A DNA stretch of 7,803 bases, from contig CADBAC010000186.1 of NCBI GenBank assembly GCA_902792495.1, forward strand, positions 1 through 7,803, written 5' to 3'. Each line of letters starts with the position of its first letter. Within the stretch, counting starts at the first letter, position 1. Below are positions 1-5,788 of this stretch, piece by piece. The position numbers and the translations under genes were made by a program. The notes below the pieces were generated by a model that did no database searches, was not told where the DNA came from, and saw only the letters and a list, made by a program, of their open reading frames with translations. This DNA is from Ruminococcus flavefaciens (GTDB lineage Bacteria > Bacillota > Clostridia > Oscillospirales > Ruminococcaceae).

Positions 1-16
1 CCCTCTTTTCTTTTTC

Positions 17-36
17 GGGCGGACATGATATCCGCC
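17..36. repeat. Small dispersed palindrome, GGCGGA/TCCGCC type
   Basis: The arms GGCGGA (18-23) and TCCGCC (31-36) are perfect inverted repeats around a 7-nt loop. The same short hairpin, with a TATCCGCC right half, recurs at 737-754, 974-990, 4393-4410 and 5762-5780, so it is a dispersed intergenic repeat. It lies 37 bp beyond the stop codon of the acetyltransferase gene. On that transcript the hairpin is not followed by a clear T-run, so I do not call it a terminator. Confidence 0.6.
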
Positions 37-72
37 AATACAATATTATTGTTTATCAACTTTGGTTTAATA

Positions 73-597
73 TCAGCGTCTGAGTTCGTATTTTTTGGAT
101 CTATAGGTGCGGCTTCCGTCAAAGCGTGAGTATTCACCGAAGCCGACGAATGTCATGCCGCATTTCTCCATGACTCTTGCAGAACCGATATTCTCAACGG
201 CACATTCGGCGGTTATCAATTCAGGATCGTATTTCTCACGGATGAAGTCTATCATGCCCTGAGTTATTTCCGTAGTATAGCCATTGTTCCAGCAGTCTAA
301 GCGGATGTTATAGCCGAACGACCACTCGCCTGTATCGGCATGAAAACGCATACCGCCGGAGCCTATCAGCTTGTTGTCGGACTTGCGGACAAATCCCCAC
401 TGATACTCGTTTTCGAGAACAGCTAAAGACTCCAGCCATGCCCTTGAATCATCGGGTGAACGGTGGGTATTGTACGGCATATAGGTGTTGACACGTTCAT
501 CCCCTGCCCACTCGAAGACGGCTTCCGCATCGTCAACAGTCATCGGACGGAGAATGAATCTTTCAGTTTCAAGTGTCGGGACTTCCAATATACTCAT
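73..597 (-). CDS. GNAT-family N-acetyltransferase, RimJ/RimL-like
   Basis: This 174-residue protein has the hallmarks of the RimJ/RimL (Acetyltransf_3) branch of GNAT enzymes, which move an acetyl group from acetyl-CoA to an amine in the cytoplasm. The N-terminus carries the usual LETERFILRPMTVDDAEAVF opening (residues 9-28). IGSGGM (78-83) is the central strand, CWNNGYTTEIT (102-112) sits at the acetyl-CoA pyrophosphate-binding loop, and ENIGSARVMEKCGM (135-148) is the family's C-terminal signature helix. Length is normal for the family. The start at 597 is preferred because AAAGGTGG (605-612) lies 7 nt upstream; an in-frame ATG at 615 would place that site inside the gene. The substrate cannot be told from sequence: relatives modify ribosomal protein N-termini, other proteins or small amines. 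No convincing promoter is visible; a hairpin repeat lies just upstream at 642-721. Confidence 0.93.
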   Translation of the reverse strand: MSILEVPTLETERFILRPMTVDDAEAVFEWAGDERVNTYMPYNTHRSPDDSRAWLESLAVLENEYQWGFVRKSDNKLIGSGGMRFHADTGEWSFGYNIRLDCWNNGYTTEITQGMIDFIREKYDPELITAECAVENIGSARVMEKCGMTFVGFGEYSRFDGSRTYRSKKYELRR

Positions 598-641
598 AAA
601 TATTCCACCTTTCATTAAATATTATTTGTTATCAGATTTTT

Positions 642-721
642 GTAGGGAACGCCGCCCTCGCCGTTCCCTACATTGGTTATTCGTATTTTTCAAAGGGGAC
701 GTTAAGGACGCCGTCCCCTAC
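642..721. repeat. Twin-hairpin repeat element, copy 1
   Basis: This 80-bp element begins GTAGGGAACG and ends CGTCCCCTAC, inverted ends matching at 9 of 10 positions. Inside are two hairpins: GTAGGGAACG/CGTTCCCTAC (642-651 with 662-671) and GGGGACG/CGTCCCC (695-701 with 712-718). They are separated by a 27-nt AT-richer spacer (668-694). The spacer and flanks closely match copy 3 at 880-958, so the two are related at sequence level. It lies immediately upstream of the acetyltransferase gene, within a gene-free stretch (598-1048) that is almost entirely repeats. Confidence 0.8.
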
Positions 722-736
722 GTTTTTTCGTTTTTC

Positions 737-754
737 GGGCGGATTATATCCGCC
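737..754. repeat. Small palindrome GGCGGA/TCCGCC, directly after element copy 1
   Basis: GGCGGA pairs with TCCGCC across a short AT-rich loop. The T-rich bridge ttttttcgttttt between the preceding CCCTAC end and this palindrome recurs at 960-973. Together, 642-754 and 880-990 form a direct repeat of about 110 bp. Confidence 0.7.
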
Positions 755-782
755 GCTGCAATATTATTTGTTATCCTCTTTT

Positions 783-857
783 GTAGGGGAGGGCGCCCTC
801 GCCCTCCCGATTCAACATATTTCCGTCCAACGGGAGCCCGAGGGCGGGCTCCCCTAC
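783..857. repeat. Twin-hairpin repeat element, copy 2
   Basis: This 75-bp element is bounded by GTAGGGGAG and its exact inverse CTCCCCTAC. Hairpin 1 has arms GGGAGGGC (787-794) and GCCCTCCC (801-808). Hairpin 2 has arms GGGAGCCCG (832-840) and CGGGCTCCC (845-853). The spacer between them is 23 nt (809-831). Its sequence differs from copies 1 and 3, but the architecture is the same, which suggests that structure is conserved more than sequence. Confidence 0.8.
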
Positions 858-879
858 ATTGGTTCAGTCGACGCCTGCT

Positions 880-958
880 CAGTGGAACGCCGGGGGCGGC
901 GTTCCCTACATTGGTTATTCGTATTTTTCAAAGGGACGTCGAGAACGGCATCTCCTAC
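880..958. repeat. Twin-hairpin repeat element, copy 3
   Basis: This 79-bp unit has a degraded left end (CAGTGGAACG where GTAGGGAACG is expected) and a right end reading TCTCCTAC. Hairpin 1 is a perfect 9-bp stem, GGAACGCCG (884-892) with CGGCGTTCC (897-905). The second hairpin region (near 932-953) is weakened by mutations compared with copy 1. The spacer is nearly identical to that of copy 1 (ttggttattcgtatttttca is shared), so one probably arose from the other or from a common source. Confidence 0.75.
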
Positions 959-973
959 GTTTTTTCGTTTTTT

Positions 974-990
974 GGCGGATTATATCCGCC
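974..990. repeat. Small palindrome GGCGGA/TCCGCC, third copy
   Basis: GGCGGAT-TATATCCGCC, the same core as at 737-754. It is separated by 27 nt (991-1017) from the strong hairpin at 1018-1039, so these two also follow the hairpin-spacer-hairpin spacing of the larger elements. Confidence 0.65.
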
Positions 991-1017
991 CCTATAATTG
1001 TATCATTTATAAAGCAA

Positions 1018-1039
1018 GGGGCGATGTGGGCATCGCCCC
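1018..1039 (-). terminator. Strong hairpin 9 nt after valS stop; possible valS terminator
   Basis: GGGGCGATG (1018-1026) and CATCGCCCC (1031-1039) form a perfect 9-bp stem with a 4-nt loop, starting 9 nt past the valS stop codon. The following sequence in the valS direction is TTGCTTTATAAATG, which is T-leaning but not a proper T-run. It could end or stabilise the valS transcript. It also carries the CCCCCTAC edge of the dispersed repeat family, so a repeat may have been co-opted here. No better valS terminator is visible. Confidence 0.5.
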
Positions 1040-1048
1040 CTACGTTGA

Positions 1049-3670
1049 TTATTTTGAGAATGCTGCGATGGACTGCTCTATCTTTGCCATCTTCTCCTCT
1101 GCCTTTGCAAGCTTGGCCTTTTCGGCTTCGATAAGCTGTGCAGGTGCCTTTGCAATAAAGCCCTGATTGTTCAGCTTGCCGCTGAGGAAGTCAATGTCCT
1201 TCTGTACCTTTGCCTTTTCCTTTTCAAGACGGGCAATTTCCTTCTCCTTGTCAACAAGCTCGTCCATAGGGATGAAGATACGTGCTGACTCGGTTACAGC
1301 GTTTGCACAGTTCTCATGCTCGAAGCTGTCGCCTGTCTCAACCGATGAAGCAGATGCAAGCTTTTCAAAGAATACCGCACAGCTGTTGAATACTTCCTTA
1401 TCCTCTGTCTCGATGAACAGCTTTGCCTTTACCGACGGAGGTACGTTCATTTCTGTACGAACGTTTCTTACAGCCTTGATAGCTGAGATTATCTTCTCGA
1501 ATGACTTCTCCTCTGCTGTGAAGTCGATGGATGCGTCATATGTAGGATATGTCTCCAGGATTATCATTGACTTCTCGTTATTGAGAACCTGCCATATCTC
1601 CTCGGTGATGAACGGCATAAATGGGTGGAGAAGCTTCAGCATTCCCTGCATTGCCCATACAAGAACAGCCTGTGCCTTTGCCATTGTCTCGCCGCCTGCC
1701 TGTATTCTCGGCTTTGTAAGCTCGATGTACCAGTCGCAGTAAACATCCCAGATAAAGTCGTATATCTTCTGTGAAGCTACGCCCAGTTCGTACTTGTCCA
1801 GGTTCTCGTTTACTTCCTTAGCAAGCTGATTGAACTTGTTTACCAGCCACTTGTCCTCAAGTTCGAGGTCGCTTGGAAGTCCCTTGAACTCGAAATCCTC
1901 GGGGAGATTCATCATGATGAAACGTGAAGCGTTCCACAGCTTGTTTGCGAAGTTACGTGCAGCCTTTACCTTGTCGTCGATGTAACGCATATCGTTTCCG
2001 GGTGAGTTGCCTGTAGCCAGCATGAATCTGAGAGCGTCAGCGCCGTACTCGTTGATAACTTCAAGAGGATCGATACCGTTGCCCAGTGACTTGGACATCT
2101 TGCGTCCCTGTGCGTCACGTACCAGACCGTGGATGAGAACTGTATCGAACGGTACCTTGCCCATATTCTCCAGACCGCTGAACATCATTCTGATTACCCA
2201 GAAGAAGATGATATCATAGCCTGTTACAAGAGTATTTGTGGGGTAGAAATATTTAAGGTCTTCCGTATTTTCAGGCCAGCCCAGTGTTGAGAACGGCCAG
2301 AGAGCGGAACTGAACCATGTATCAAGTGTATCGGGATCCTGTCTCATTGGCTTGCCGCACTTAGGGCAAACTGCGCTGCTTTCCTTTGTTACGACCATTT
2401 CGCCGCACTCGTCGCAGTAGAATGCAGGTATCTGATGTCCCCACCAGATCTGACGTGAGATACACCAGTCACGGATATTGTCAAGCCAGTGGAAATATAT
2501 CTTGTCAAAACGCTCGGGAACGAACTTTGTATCGCCGTTCTTTACAGCGTCGATAGCAGGCTGTGCAAGGGGCTTCATCTTAACGAACCACTGAGTTGAG
2601 ACCTTTGGCTCAACTGTTGTGCCGCAGCGGTAGCAGGTACCAACGTTGTGGCTGTAGTCCTCTATCTCAACAAGAGCGCCTTCCTTTTCCAGGTCCTCAA
2701 CTATCTTCTTTCTTGCCTCGTATCTGTCCATTCCTGCGTACTCAGGGTAATCGTCAACGATAGTAGCATCGTCGTTCATTACGTTGATAACAGGGAGGTT
2801 ATGGCGCAGACCTACTTCAAAGTCGTTAGGGTCATGTGCAGGAGTTATCTTAACAACACCTGTACCGAAGTCCATCTCAACATAGTCATCGGCAACGATA
2901 GGAATTTCACGGTGTACGATAGGGAGGATAACTGTCTTGCCTACTAAGTCCTTGTAGCGCTCGTCAGCAGGATTTACAGCAACAGCGGTATCACCCAGGA
3001 GTGTCTCAGGACGAGTGGTAGCCAGTTCCAGATAGCCGTCTGTGTCCTTTATCTTGTAGCGGAGGTGCCAGAAATGGCCTGCCTGATCCTCATATGTAAC
3101 TTCTGCATCGGAAAGTGAAGTCTTACACTTCGGGCACCAGTTGATGATACGCTCGCCACGGTAGATAAGGCCTTTTTCGTAATACTTTACGAATACTTCC
3201 TTTACAGCCTTTGAGCAGCCCTCGTCCATAGTGAAGCGCTCTCTTGACCAGTCGCATGATGAACCCAGCTTCTTGAGCTGCTCAACGATACGGCCGCCGT
3301 ACTGCTTCTTCCATTCCCATGCACGCTTCATGAAGCCCTCACGTCCCAGGTCTTCCTTTGTAATGCCTTCCTTGCGCATAGCTTCAACTATCTTAGCCTC
3401 TGTAGCGATAGCAGCGTGATCGGTACCCGGGAGCCAGAGAGCGCTGTAGCCGCTCATACGCTTCCATCTGATGAGGATATCCTGTAATGTCTCATCGAGA
3501 GCGTGTCCCATGTGGAGCTGTCCTGTTATGTTCGGAGGGGGGATAACGATAGTGTAAGGGGTCTTCTTAGGGTCAACCTCTGCACGGAAACAACCCTTGT
3601 CGTTCCATGCCTGATAGATACGATCCTCAAAATCCTTCGGATCATAAGCCTTTGCAAGTTCTTTTGCCAT
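1049..3670 (-). CDS. valS: Valine--tRNA ligase (valyl-tRNA synthetase)
   Basis: This cytoplasmic class I synthetase joins valine to tRNA-Val using ATP. The 873-residue protein is full length for bacterial ValRS. PPPNITGQLHMGH (44-56) contains the HIGH-type motif and KMSKS is at 524-528. The CP1 editing domain, which clears mischarged threonine, spans roughly 195-345, with TTRPETLLGDTAVAVNP (218-234) and GTGVVKITPAHDPNDFEVG (269-287). Four CxxC-type pairs, C179/C182, C346/C349, C419/C422 and C435/C438, look like zinc knuckles. The DWCISRQIWWG segment (401-411) precedes the last knuckle. The anticodon-binding helical domain covers about 605-740. A Lys/Glu-rich C-terminal coiled coil (about 805-873) is the ValRS tRNA-binding arm. 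AAAGGA (3680-3685) lies 9 nt before the ATG. Expression is controlled by the valine T-box and duplicated promoter upstream. No frameshift or missing key motif is visible. Confidence 0.99.
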   Translation of the reverse strand: MAKELAKAYDPKDFEDRIYQAWNDKGCFRAEVDPKKTPYTIVIPPPNITGQLHMGHALDETLQDILIRWKRMSGYSALWLPGTDHAAIATEAKIVEAMRKEGITKEDLGREGFMKRAWEWKKQYGGRIVEQLKKLGSSCDWSRERFTMDEGCSKAVKEVFVKYYEKGLIYRGERIINWCPKCKTSLSDAEVTYEDQAGHFWHLRYKIKDTDGYLELATTRPETLLGDTAVAVNPADERYKDLVGKTVILPIVHREIPIVADDYVEMDFGTGVVKITPAHDPNDFEVGLRHNLPVINVMNDDATIVDDYPEYAGMDRYEARKKIVEDLEKEGALVEIEDYSHNVGTCYRCGTTVEPKVSTQWFVKMKPLAQPAIDAVKNGDTKFVPERFDKIYFHWLDNIRDWCISRQIWWGHQIPAFYCDECGEMVVTKESSAVCPKCGKPMRQDPDTLDTWFSSALWPFSTLGWPENTEDLKYFYPTNTLVTGYDIIFFWVIRMMFSGLENMGKVPFDTVLIHGLVRDAQGRKMSKSLGNGIDPLEVINEYGADALRFMLATGNSPGNDMRYIDDKVKAARNFANKLWNASRFIMMNLPEDFEFKGLPSDLELEDKWLVNKFNQLAKEVNENLDKYELGVASQKIYDFIWDVYCDWYIELTKPRIQAGGETMAKAQAVLVWAMQGMLKLLHPFMPFITEEIWQVLNNEKSMIILETYPTYDASIDFTAEEKSFEKIISAIKAVRNVRTEMNVPPSVKAKLFIETEDKEVFNSCAVFFEKLASASSVETGDSFEHENCANAVTESARIFIPMDELVDKEKEIARLEKEKAKVQKDIDFLSGKLNNQGFIAKAPAQLIEAEKAKLAKAEEKMAKIEQSIAAFSK

Positions 3671-3710
3671 TTGATTTCGTCCTTTCGATCAAATCTTAGT
3701 TCACAATGCG

Positions 3711-3774
3711 GAATTCATGTGGGGGAATTCGTGTGGGTGAATTCGTAATTCGTAATGCGTAATGCGTAATTGCG
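3711..3774. repeat. Short tandem repeats in the valS leader (14-bp and 7-bp units)
   Basis: Two 14-bp units, GAATTCATGTGGGG (3711-3724) and GAATTCGTGTGGGT (3725-3738), run into five 7-bp units: AATTCGT twice, AATGCGT twice, then AATTGCG (3740-3774). This lies between the T-box terminator and valS, so it is transcribed in the untranslated leader. The low complexity suggests replication slippage. I see no open reading frame or known binding site in it. Confidence 0.8.
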
Positions 3775-3776
3775 GT

Positions 3777-3816
3777 GTCCCCTATCGGGGACGGATTTAA
3801 AATATTTCAAATCCGT
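3777..3816. repeat. Two adjacent hairpins in the valS leader
   Basis: GTCCCC (3777-3782) pairs with GGGGAC (3787-3792) around TATC. Overlapping its edge, ACGGATTT (3791-3798) pairs with AAATCCGT (3809-3816) around a 10-nt A/T-rich loop. The two stems share two bases, so they would partly compete. They lie in transcribed valS leader downstream of the T-box terminator. Function is unknown; this may be part of an inserted intergenic repeat. Confidence 0.6.
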
Positions 3817-3861
3817 GAGCGCCAACAAGCGAAAGCAGATTAATATTAACGTACAAGGTAA

Positions 3862-3906
3862 GGCGCTTGCGCCGACTCGTGATTGCGCCGTCGCTCGCTC
3901 AGCGAC
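3862..3906. repeat. Repeat with TCGTGATTGCGCCG and CTCGCTCAGCG ends (short copy)
   Basis: A GGCGC/GCGCC stem (3862-3866 with 3869-3873) is followed by TCGTGATTGCGCCG (3877-3890) and the stem GTCGCT/AGCGAC (3890-3895 with 3901-3906). The 14-mer recurs exactly at 6755-6768. The 11-mer CTCGCTCAGCG (3894-3904) recurs at 6830-6840 and 7761-7771. This copy looks like an internally deleted form of the longer 6755-6840 copy. It directly abuts the T-rich tail of the T-box terminator. Confidence 0.65.
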
Positions 3907-3936
3907 AAAAAAGCCCCGACCAATGAAGGTCAGGGC
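3907..3936 (-). terminator. T-box-controlled intrinsic terminator of the valS leader
   Basis: On the minus strand GCCCTGACC (3936-3928) pairs with GGTCGGGGC (3921-3913), a 9-bp stem with one G-U pair and a 6-nt loop. It is followed by six T residues (3912-3907). It starts 9 nt after the T-box sequence. In T-box leaders the T-box pairs with the 5' arm of this stem to form the competing antiterminator when uncharged tRNA is bound. Confidence 0.93.
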
Positions 3937-4162
3937 GAACTAAGTCCGTGTTACCACCTGAATTCGGATATGAATATCCGCACTCTGCGAGATCATGCAA
4001 TCTCTCCCCCTGTAACGTGAGGAACACGCCCTCGGTTACTGTTATTTCACCTCGGGAACTCGTAAGCTACTTCACCGCCGCCCTCACGCTGTCTTACACC
4101 ATCCGACAGCTCTCTGTGCATCAGAAAAGCGGTTACTCCTCTTCGTCATCGTTTTTGGAATA
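3907..4162 (-). promoter_or_regulatory. Valine T-box riboswitch controlling valS
   Basis: The leader RNA senses uncharged tRNA-Val and lets transcription read into valS only when charging falls. Stem I is visible. The lower stem CGAAG pairs with CTTaCG. A specifier loop with 5' side AGGAGTA and 3' side GAAGTAG follows, then the upper stem ACCGC/GCGGT. GAAGTAG presents GTA (4070-4068), a valine codon, exactly where the specifier should sit. Above it lie AGAGAG and the apical stem GCTGTC/GACAGC (4110-4105 with 4093-4088) with the GGTG-containing loop. A CGGATA/TATCCG stem III precedes the T-box AGGTGGTAACACGG (3959-3946), whose TGGT can pair with the ACCA end expected of tRNA-Val. The terminator completes the switch. 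Family assignment, amino acid and downstream gene all agree. Confidence 0.96.
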
Positions 4163-4223
4163 TGTTCCTATTATATCACAGTGTTTTCCTGGAATATGTT
4201 CCTATTATATCACAGTGTTTTCC
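4156..4223. repeat. Perfect 34-bp tandem duplication spanning the valS -10 region
   Basis: Positions 4156-4189 and 4190-4223 are identical over all 34 bases. Each unit holds, on the minus strand, TGATATAAT (extended -10) followed by AGGAACATATTCC, a near-palindrome with GGAA/TTCC arms. The result is two -10 elements 34 bp apart in front of the T-box, but only one TTGACA. The absence of any difference suggests a recent duplication or active maintenance. Confidence 0.97.
4170..4178 (-). promoter_or_regulatory. valS promoter P2 (extended -10 only)
   Basis: TGATATAAT on the minus strand gives a perfect -10 (4175-4170) with the TGn extension. The corresponding -35 position reads CATATT, which is poor, so activity would rest on the extended -10. 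Transcription would begin near 4163, just before the T-box stem I. Confidence 0.55.
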
Positions 4224-4232
4224 GTTTGTCAA
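4204..4232 (-). promoter_or_regulatory. valS promoter P1, consensus sigma-A
   Basis: On the minus strand TTGACA (4232-4227) and TATAAT (4209-4204) are both perfect consensus hexamers, 17 bp apart, with a TGn extended -10. This is the main expected promoter for the T-box leader and valS. Its transcript would start near 4197 and carry the second duplicated unit at its 5' end. Confidence 0.92.
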
Positions 4233-4287
4233 TCGGTATTTTCAGTTTTTCAGCGAAATCAGTTTTGCTGATCATAAATTTATACTT

Positions 4288-4366
4288 GTAGGGAACTCCG
4301 TACCCGACGTTCCACGAATTCACTGATAAACCGCAAAAATGGAACGGCGAGGGCGCCGTTCCCTAC
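4288..4366. repeat. Twin-hairpin repeat element, copy 4
   Basis: This 79-bp element starts GTAGGGAAC and ends GTTCCCTAC, a perfect 9-bp inverted end pair. Hairpin 1 is degraded (GGAAC/GTTCC arms only). Hairpin 2 is a perfect 9-bp stem, GGAACGGCG with CGCCGTTCC, around AGGG. The right-hand 57 bp (4310-4366) is identical to 6501-6557 and differs by one base from 7662-7718. It sits between the divergent valS and dockerin promoters. Confidence 0.88.
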
Positions 4367-4392
4367 GATCGGTTCATTGCAATTATATGTTC

Positions 4393-4410
4393 GGACGGAC
4401 GATATCCGCC
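4393..4410. repeat. Small palindrome GGACGGA/TATCCGCC with conserved flank
   Basis: This is an imperfect copy of the GGCGGA/TCCGCC palindrome. Its left flank (atcggttcattgcaattatatgttcgg, 4368-4394) closely resembles 5737-5763, so the shared unit is about 50 bp and includes the CCCTAC end, a spacer and this hairpin. Confidence 0.6.
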
Positions 4411-4498
4411 CCTACTGCTTTCTGCTTTCTGATATCTGATTTCTTACTGCGGCCGCCCTGCAAATCCGATTTTGTGCATCTATTACAAATCCTCTCGC

Positions 4499-4516
4499 AT
4501 ATATATATATATATAT
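4499..4516. repeat. (AT)9 dinucleotide tract upstream of the dockerin gene promoter
   Basis: Nine AT repeats end 30 bp before the -35 hexamer. Such a tract is prone to slippage and is easily melted or bent. An UP-element-like role is possible but unproven. Confidence 0.85.
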
Positions 4517-4546
4517 TACAAACTTTTCACAGCCTGCGAAAAAGCG

Positions 4547-4575
4547 TTGACTTTGCCGCTCTGATGTGATATACT
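4547..4575 (+). promoter_or_regulatory. Promoter of the dockerin-protein gene
   Basis: TTGACT (4547-4552) and TATACT (4570-4575) are separated by 17 bp, with TG one base before the -10 (extended -10). Each hexamer matches the consensus at five of six positions. Transcription would start near 4582, giving a leader of about 58 nt with a strong AAAGGAGG ribosome site. Confidence 0.88.
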
Positions 4576-4639
4576 CAAAGTAGAAAAACAGACTTTTCGG
4601 CTATATTTAGTTAAATACGATACAAAGGAGGTTATTTTT

Positions 4640-5560
4640 ATGAAAAAAAGATTATTGACTGCCTTGTTATCTTTGACAATCAGTATAACTTCATTTGCAG
4701 CCATTCCGACAACAGCTGCGGCTGCTCCCCAAACAGACCTCTCGGATGTTCAGGTCGCTCCCGACTTTGACTTCACAGGCCAGCAGATAGCTGAGCTGCC
4801 TGCTGTGGATAAACTCACAGTTGCCGCTAATCTGAAATTCGAGAATAATCAGGAGCTTGAAAAAGTCGTTATCCCTGAGAATTACGTTCTTTCCGGTTCT
4901 CTCAAATTCAGCAGATGTCCGAATCTGAAAGAGATAGTCATGCCCGAACTGGCAACTGAACTGTGGGTGACCATTACCGAGTGCGACAAGCTTGCTTCGT
5001 TCGCAATGCCCGTATCACCTCAGACCGACCTGACGCAGTTCTCTTATGTTACCGTGAGCAATTGCAAGTCTATGACCGAACTTGAAGTCAGCAACGCAAG
5101 ACGTATGTCCGTAAAGGATATGCCTGCTCTTGAAACGCTGAAACTCACCGCTTCTCCTCATGCTGCATCAGATGAAGAGTATTACAACATAGACTATGCG
5201 TCCTGTCCGAAGCTGAAAGACATATACCTTTATAATGCCGATGTTCAGCCAACTCCAAAGGAAGCGGCTCTTATGGCTGAGAACGGTATAACTATTCACT
5301 GTCCCGCTGCCGACGGTTGGGGAACTTATCTCGGACATTACAATGTAAACTACACTTTCATTGATGCAGAAGCTTTACAGGGCGACGCTAACTGTGACGG
5401 AAATGTTGATATGGCTGATGCTGTACTTATCATGCAGTCTATAGCAAATCCATCAAAGTACAAGCTTACCGGTCAGGGCAGAAAAAATGCCGACACTGAC
5501 GGCGACGGTATCACAAGCGGTGATGCTCTGGCGATTCAGAAGAAGCTGCTGATACTATAA
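4640..5560 (+). CDS. Secreted LRR-like protein with C-terminal type I dockerin
   Basis: The 306-residue product starts with a classic signal peptide (MKKR, hydrophobic core 5-21, probable cleavage after the AAAA run near 29). Residues about 58-221 hold irregular leucine-rich repeats of the LRR_5/BspA sort, for example LKFSRCPNLKEIVMP (88-102), VTISEC-like VTITECDKLASFAMP (110-124), VTVSNCKSMTELEVS (137-151) and CPKLKDIYLYNAD (189-201), ending in the capping-like GITIHCPAADGW. Residues 248-306 are a type I dockerin with two calcium loops, DANCDGNVDMAD (249-260) and DTDGDGITSGDA (285-296), each followed by a helix. Dockerins anchor proteins to cohesins of a cellulosome scaffold outside the cell. 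No catalytic domain is present, so a structural or binding role is inferred. AAAGGAGG (4624-4631) lies 8 nt before the ATG. It has its own promoter and terminator, so it is probably monocistronic. Confidence 0.95.
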   Translation: MKKRLLTALLSLTISITSFAAIPTTAAAAPQTDLSDVQVAPDFDFTGQQIAELPAVDKLTVAANLKFENNQELEKVVIPENYVLSGSLKFSRCPNLKEIVMPELATELWVTITECDKLASFAMPVSPQTDLTQFSYVTVSNCKSMTELEVSNARRMSVKDMPALETLKLTASPHAASDEEYYNIDYASCPKLKDIYLYNADVQPTPKEAALMAENGITIHCPAADGWGTYLGHYNVNYTFIDAEALQGDANCDGNVDMADAVLIMQSIANPSKYKLTGQGRKNADTDGDGITSGDALAIQKKLLIL

Positions 5561-5578
5561 CAAAATATCGATATTGCA

Positions 5579-5605
5579 GGGATGTCCATTGGGCATCCCT
5601 TTTTT
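5579..5605 (+). terminator. Intrinsic terminator of the dockerin-protein gene
   Basis: GGGATGTCC (5579-5587) pairs with GGGCATCCC (5591-5599), a 9-bp stem with one G-U pair and a 3-nt ATT loop. Six T residues (5600-5605) follow. It starts 18 nt after the stop codon. It works in the plus direction only; no T-run follows on the minus strand. Confidence 0.95.
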
Positions 5606-5664
5606 CACAATTTGCAATGATCAGGATTCGCTCGCCCTTGATCTTACCTGCTCCAAGCGAAAAA

Positions 5665-5735
5665 CGAGGACGGCCAATGGCGTTTCTCATAATAACACGT
5701 GAATAAGACAAAGGGCCGCCAAAGGCAGCCCCTAC
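5665..5735. repeat. Twin-hairpin repeat element, copy 5 (PAL-AAA subtype)
   Basis: This is a 71-bp relative of the element at 6638-6707, sharing the spacer pattern cataataacacg/cacataacacg and the hairpin GGGCCGCC-AAA-GGCAGCCC (5713-5731), then CTAC. The left hairpin is degraded (GGACGGCC...GGCG, 5668-5682) and the left GTAGGG end is lost. In the minus direction the right hairpin is followed by TTTGTCTTATT, so it may also act as terminator of the 5789-6223 gene, 57 nt past its stop. Confidence 0.7.
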
Positions 5736-5761
5736 ATTCGGTTTATTACATTTATATGTTC

Positions 5762-5780
5762 GGGCGGATGATATCCGCCC
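5762..5780. repeat. Perfect small palindrome GGGCGGAT/ATCCGCCC
   Basis: An 8-bp stem with a GAT loop, the best-preserved copy of the small dispersed palindrome. It begins 8 nt past the stop codon of the 144-aa gene in that gene's direction. The next bases in that direction (GAACATATAAATG) are not a T-run, so a role in mRNA 3' end protection is more likely than termination, if it has any role. Confidence 0.7.
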
Positions 5781-5788
5781 ATACAGGT

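Noticed and set aside
485..1166. Three overlapping plus-strand open frames of 91-170 codons
   Set aside because: They run through hairpin repeats and the valS 3' end antisense, lack ribosome sites, and their Arg/Pro-rich peptides are translations of the palindromes.
3948..4271. A 107-codon plus-strand open frame
   Set aside because: It is antisense to the T-box leader and its duplicated promoter, which explain the sequence fully.
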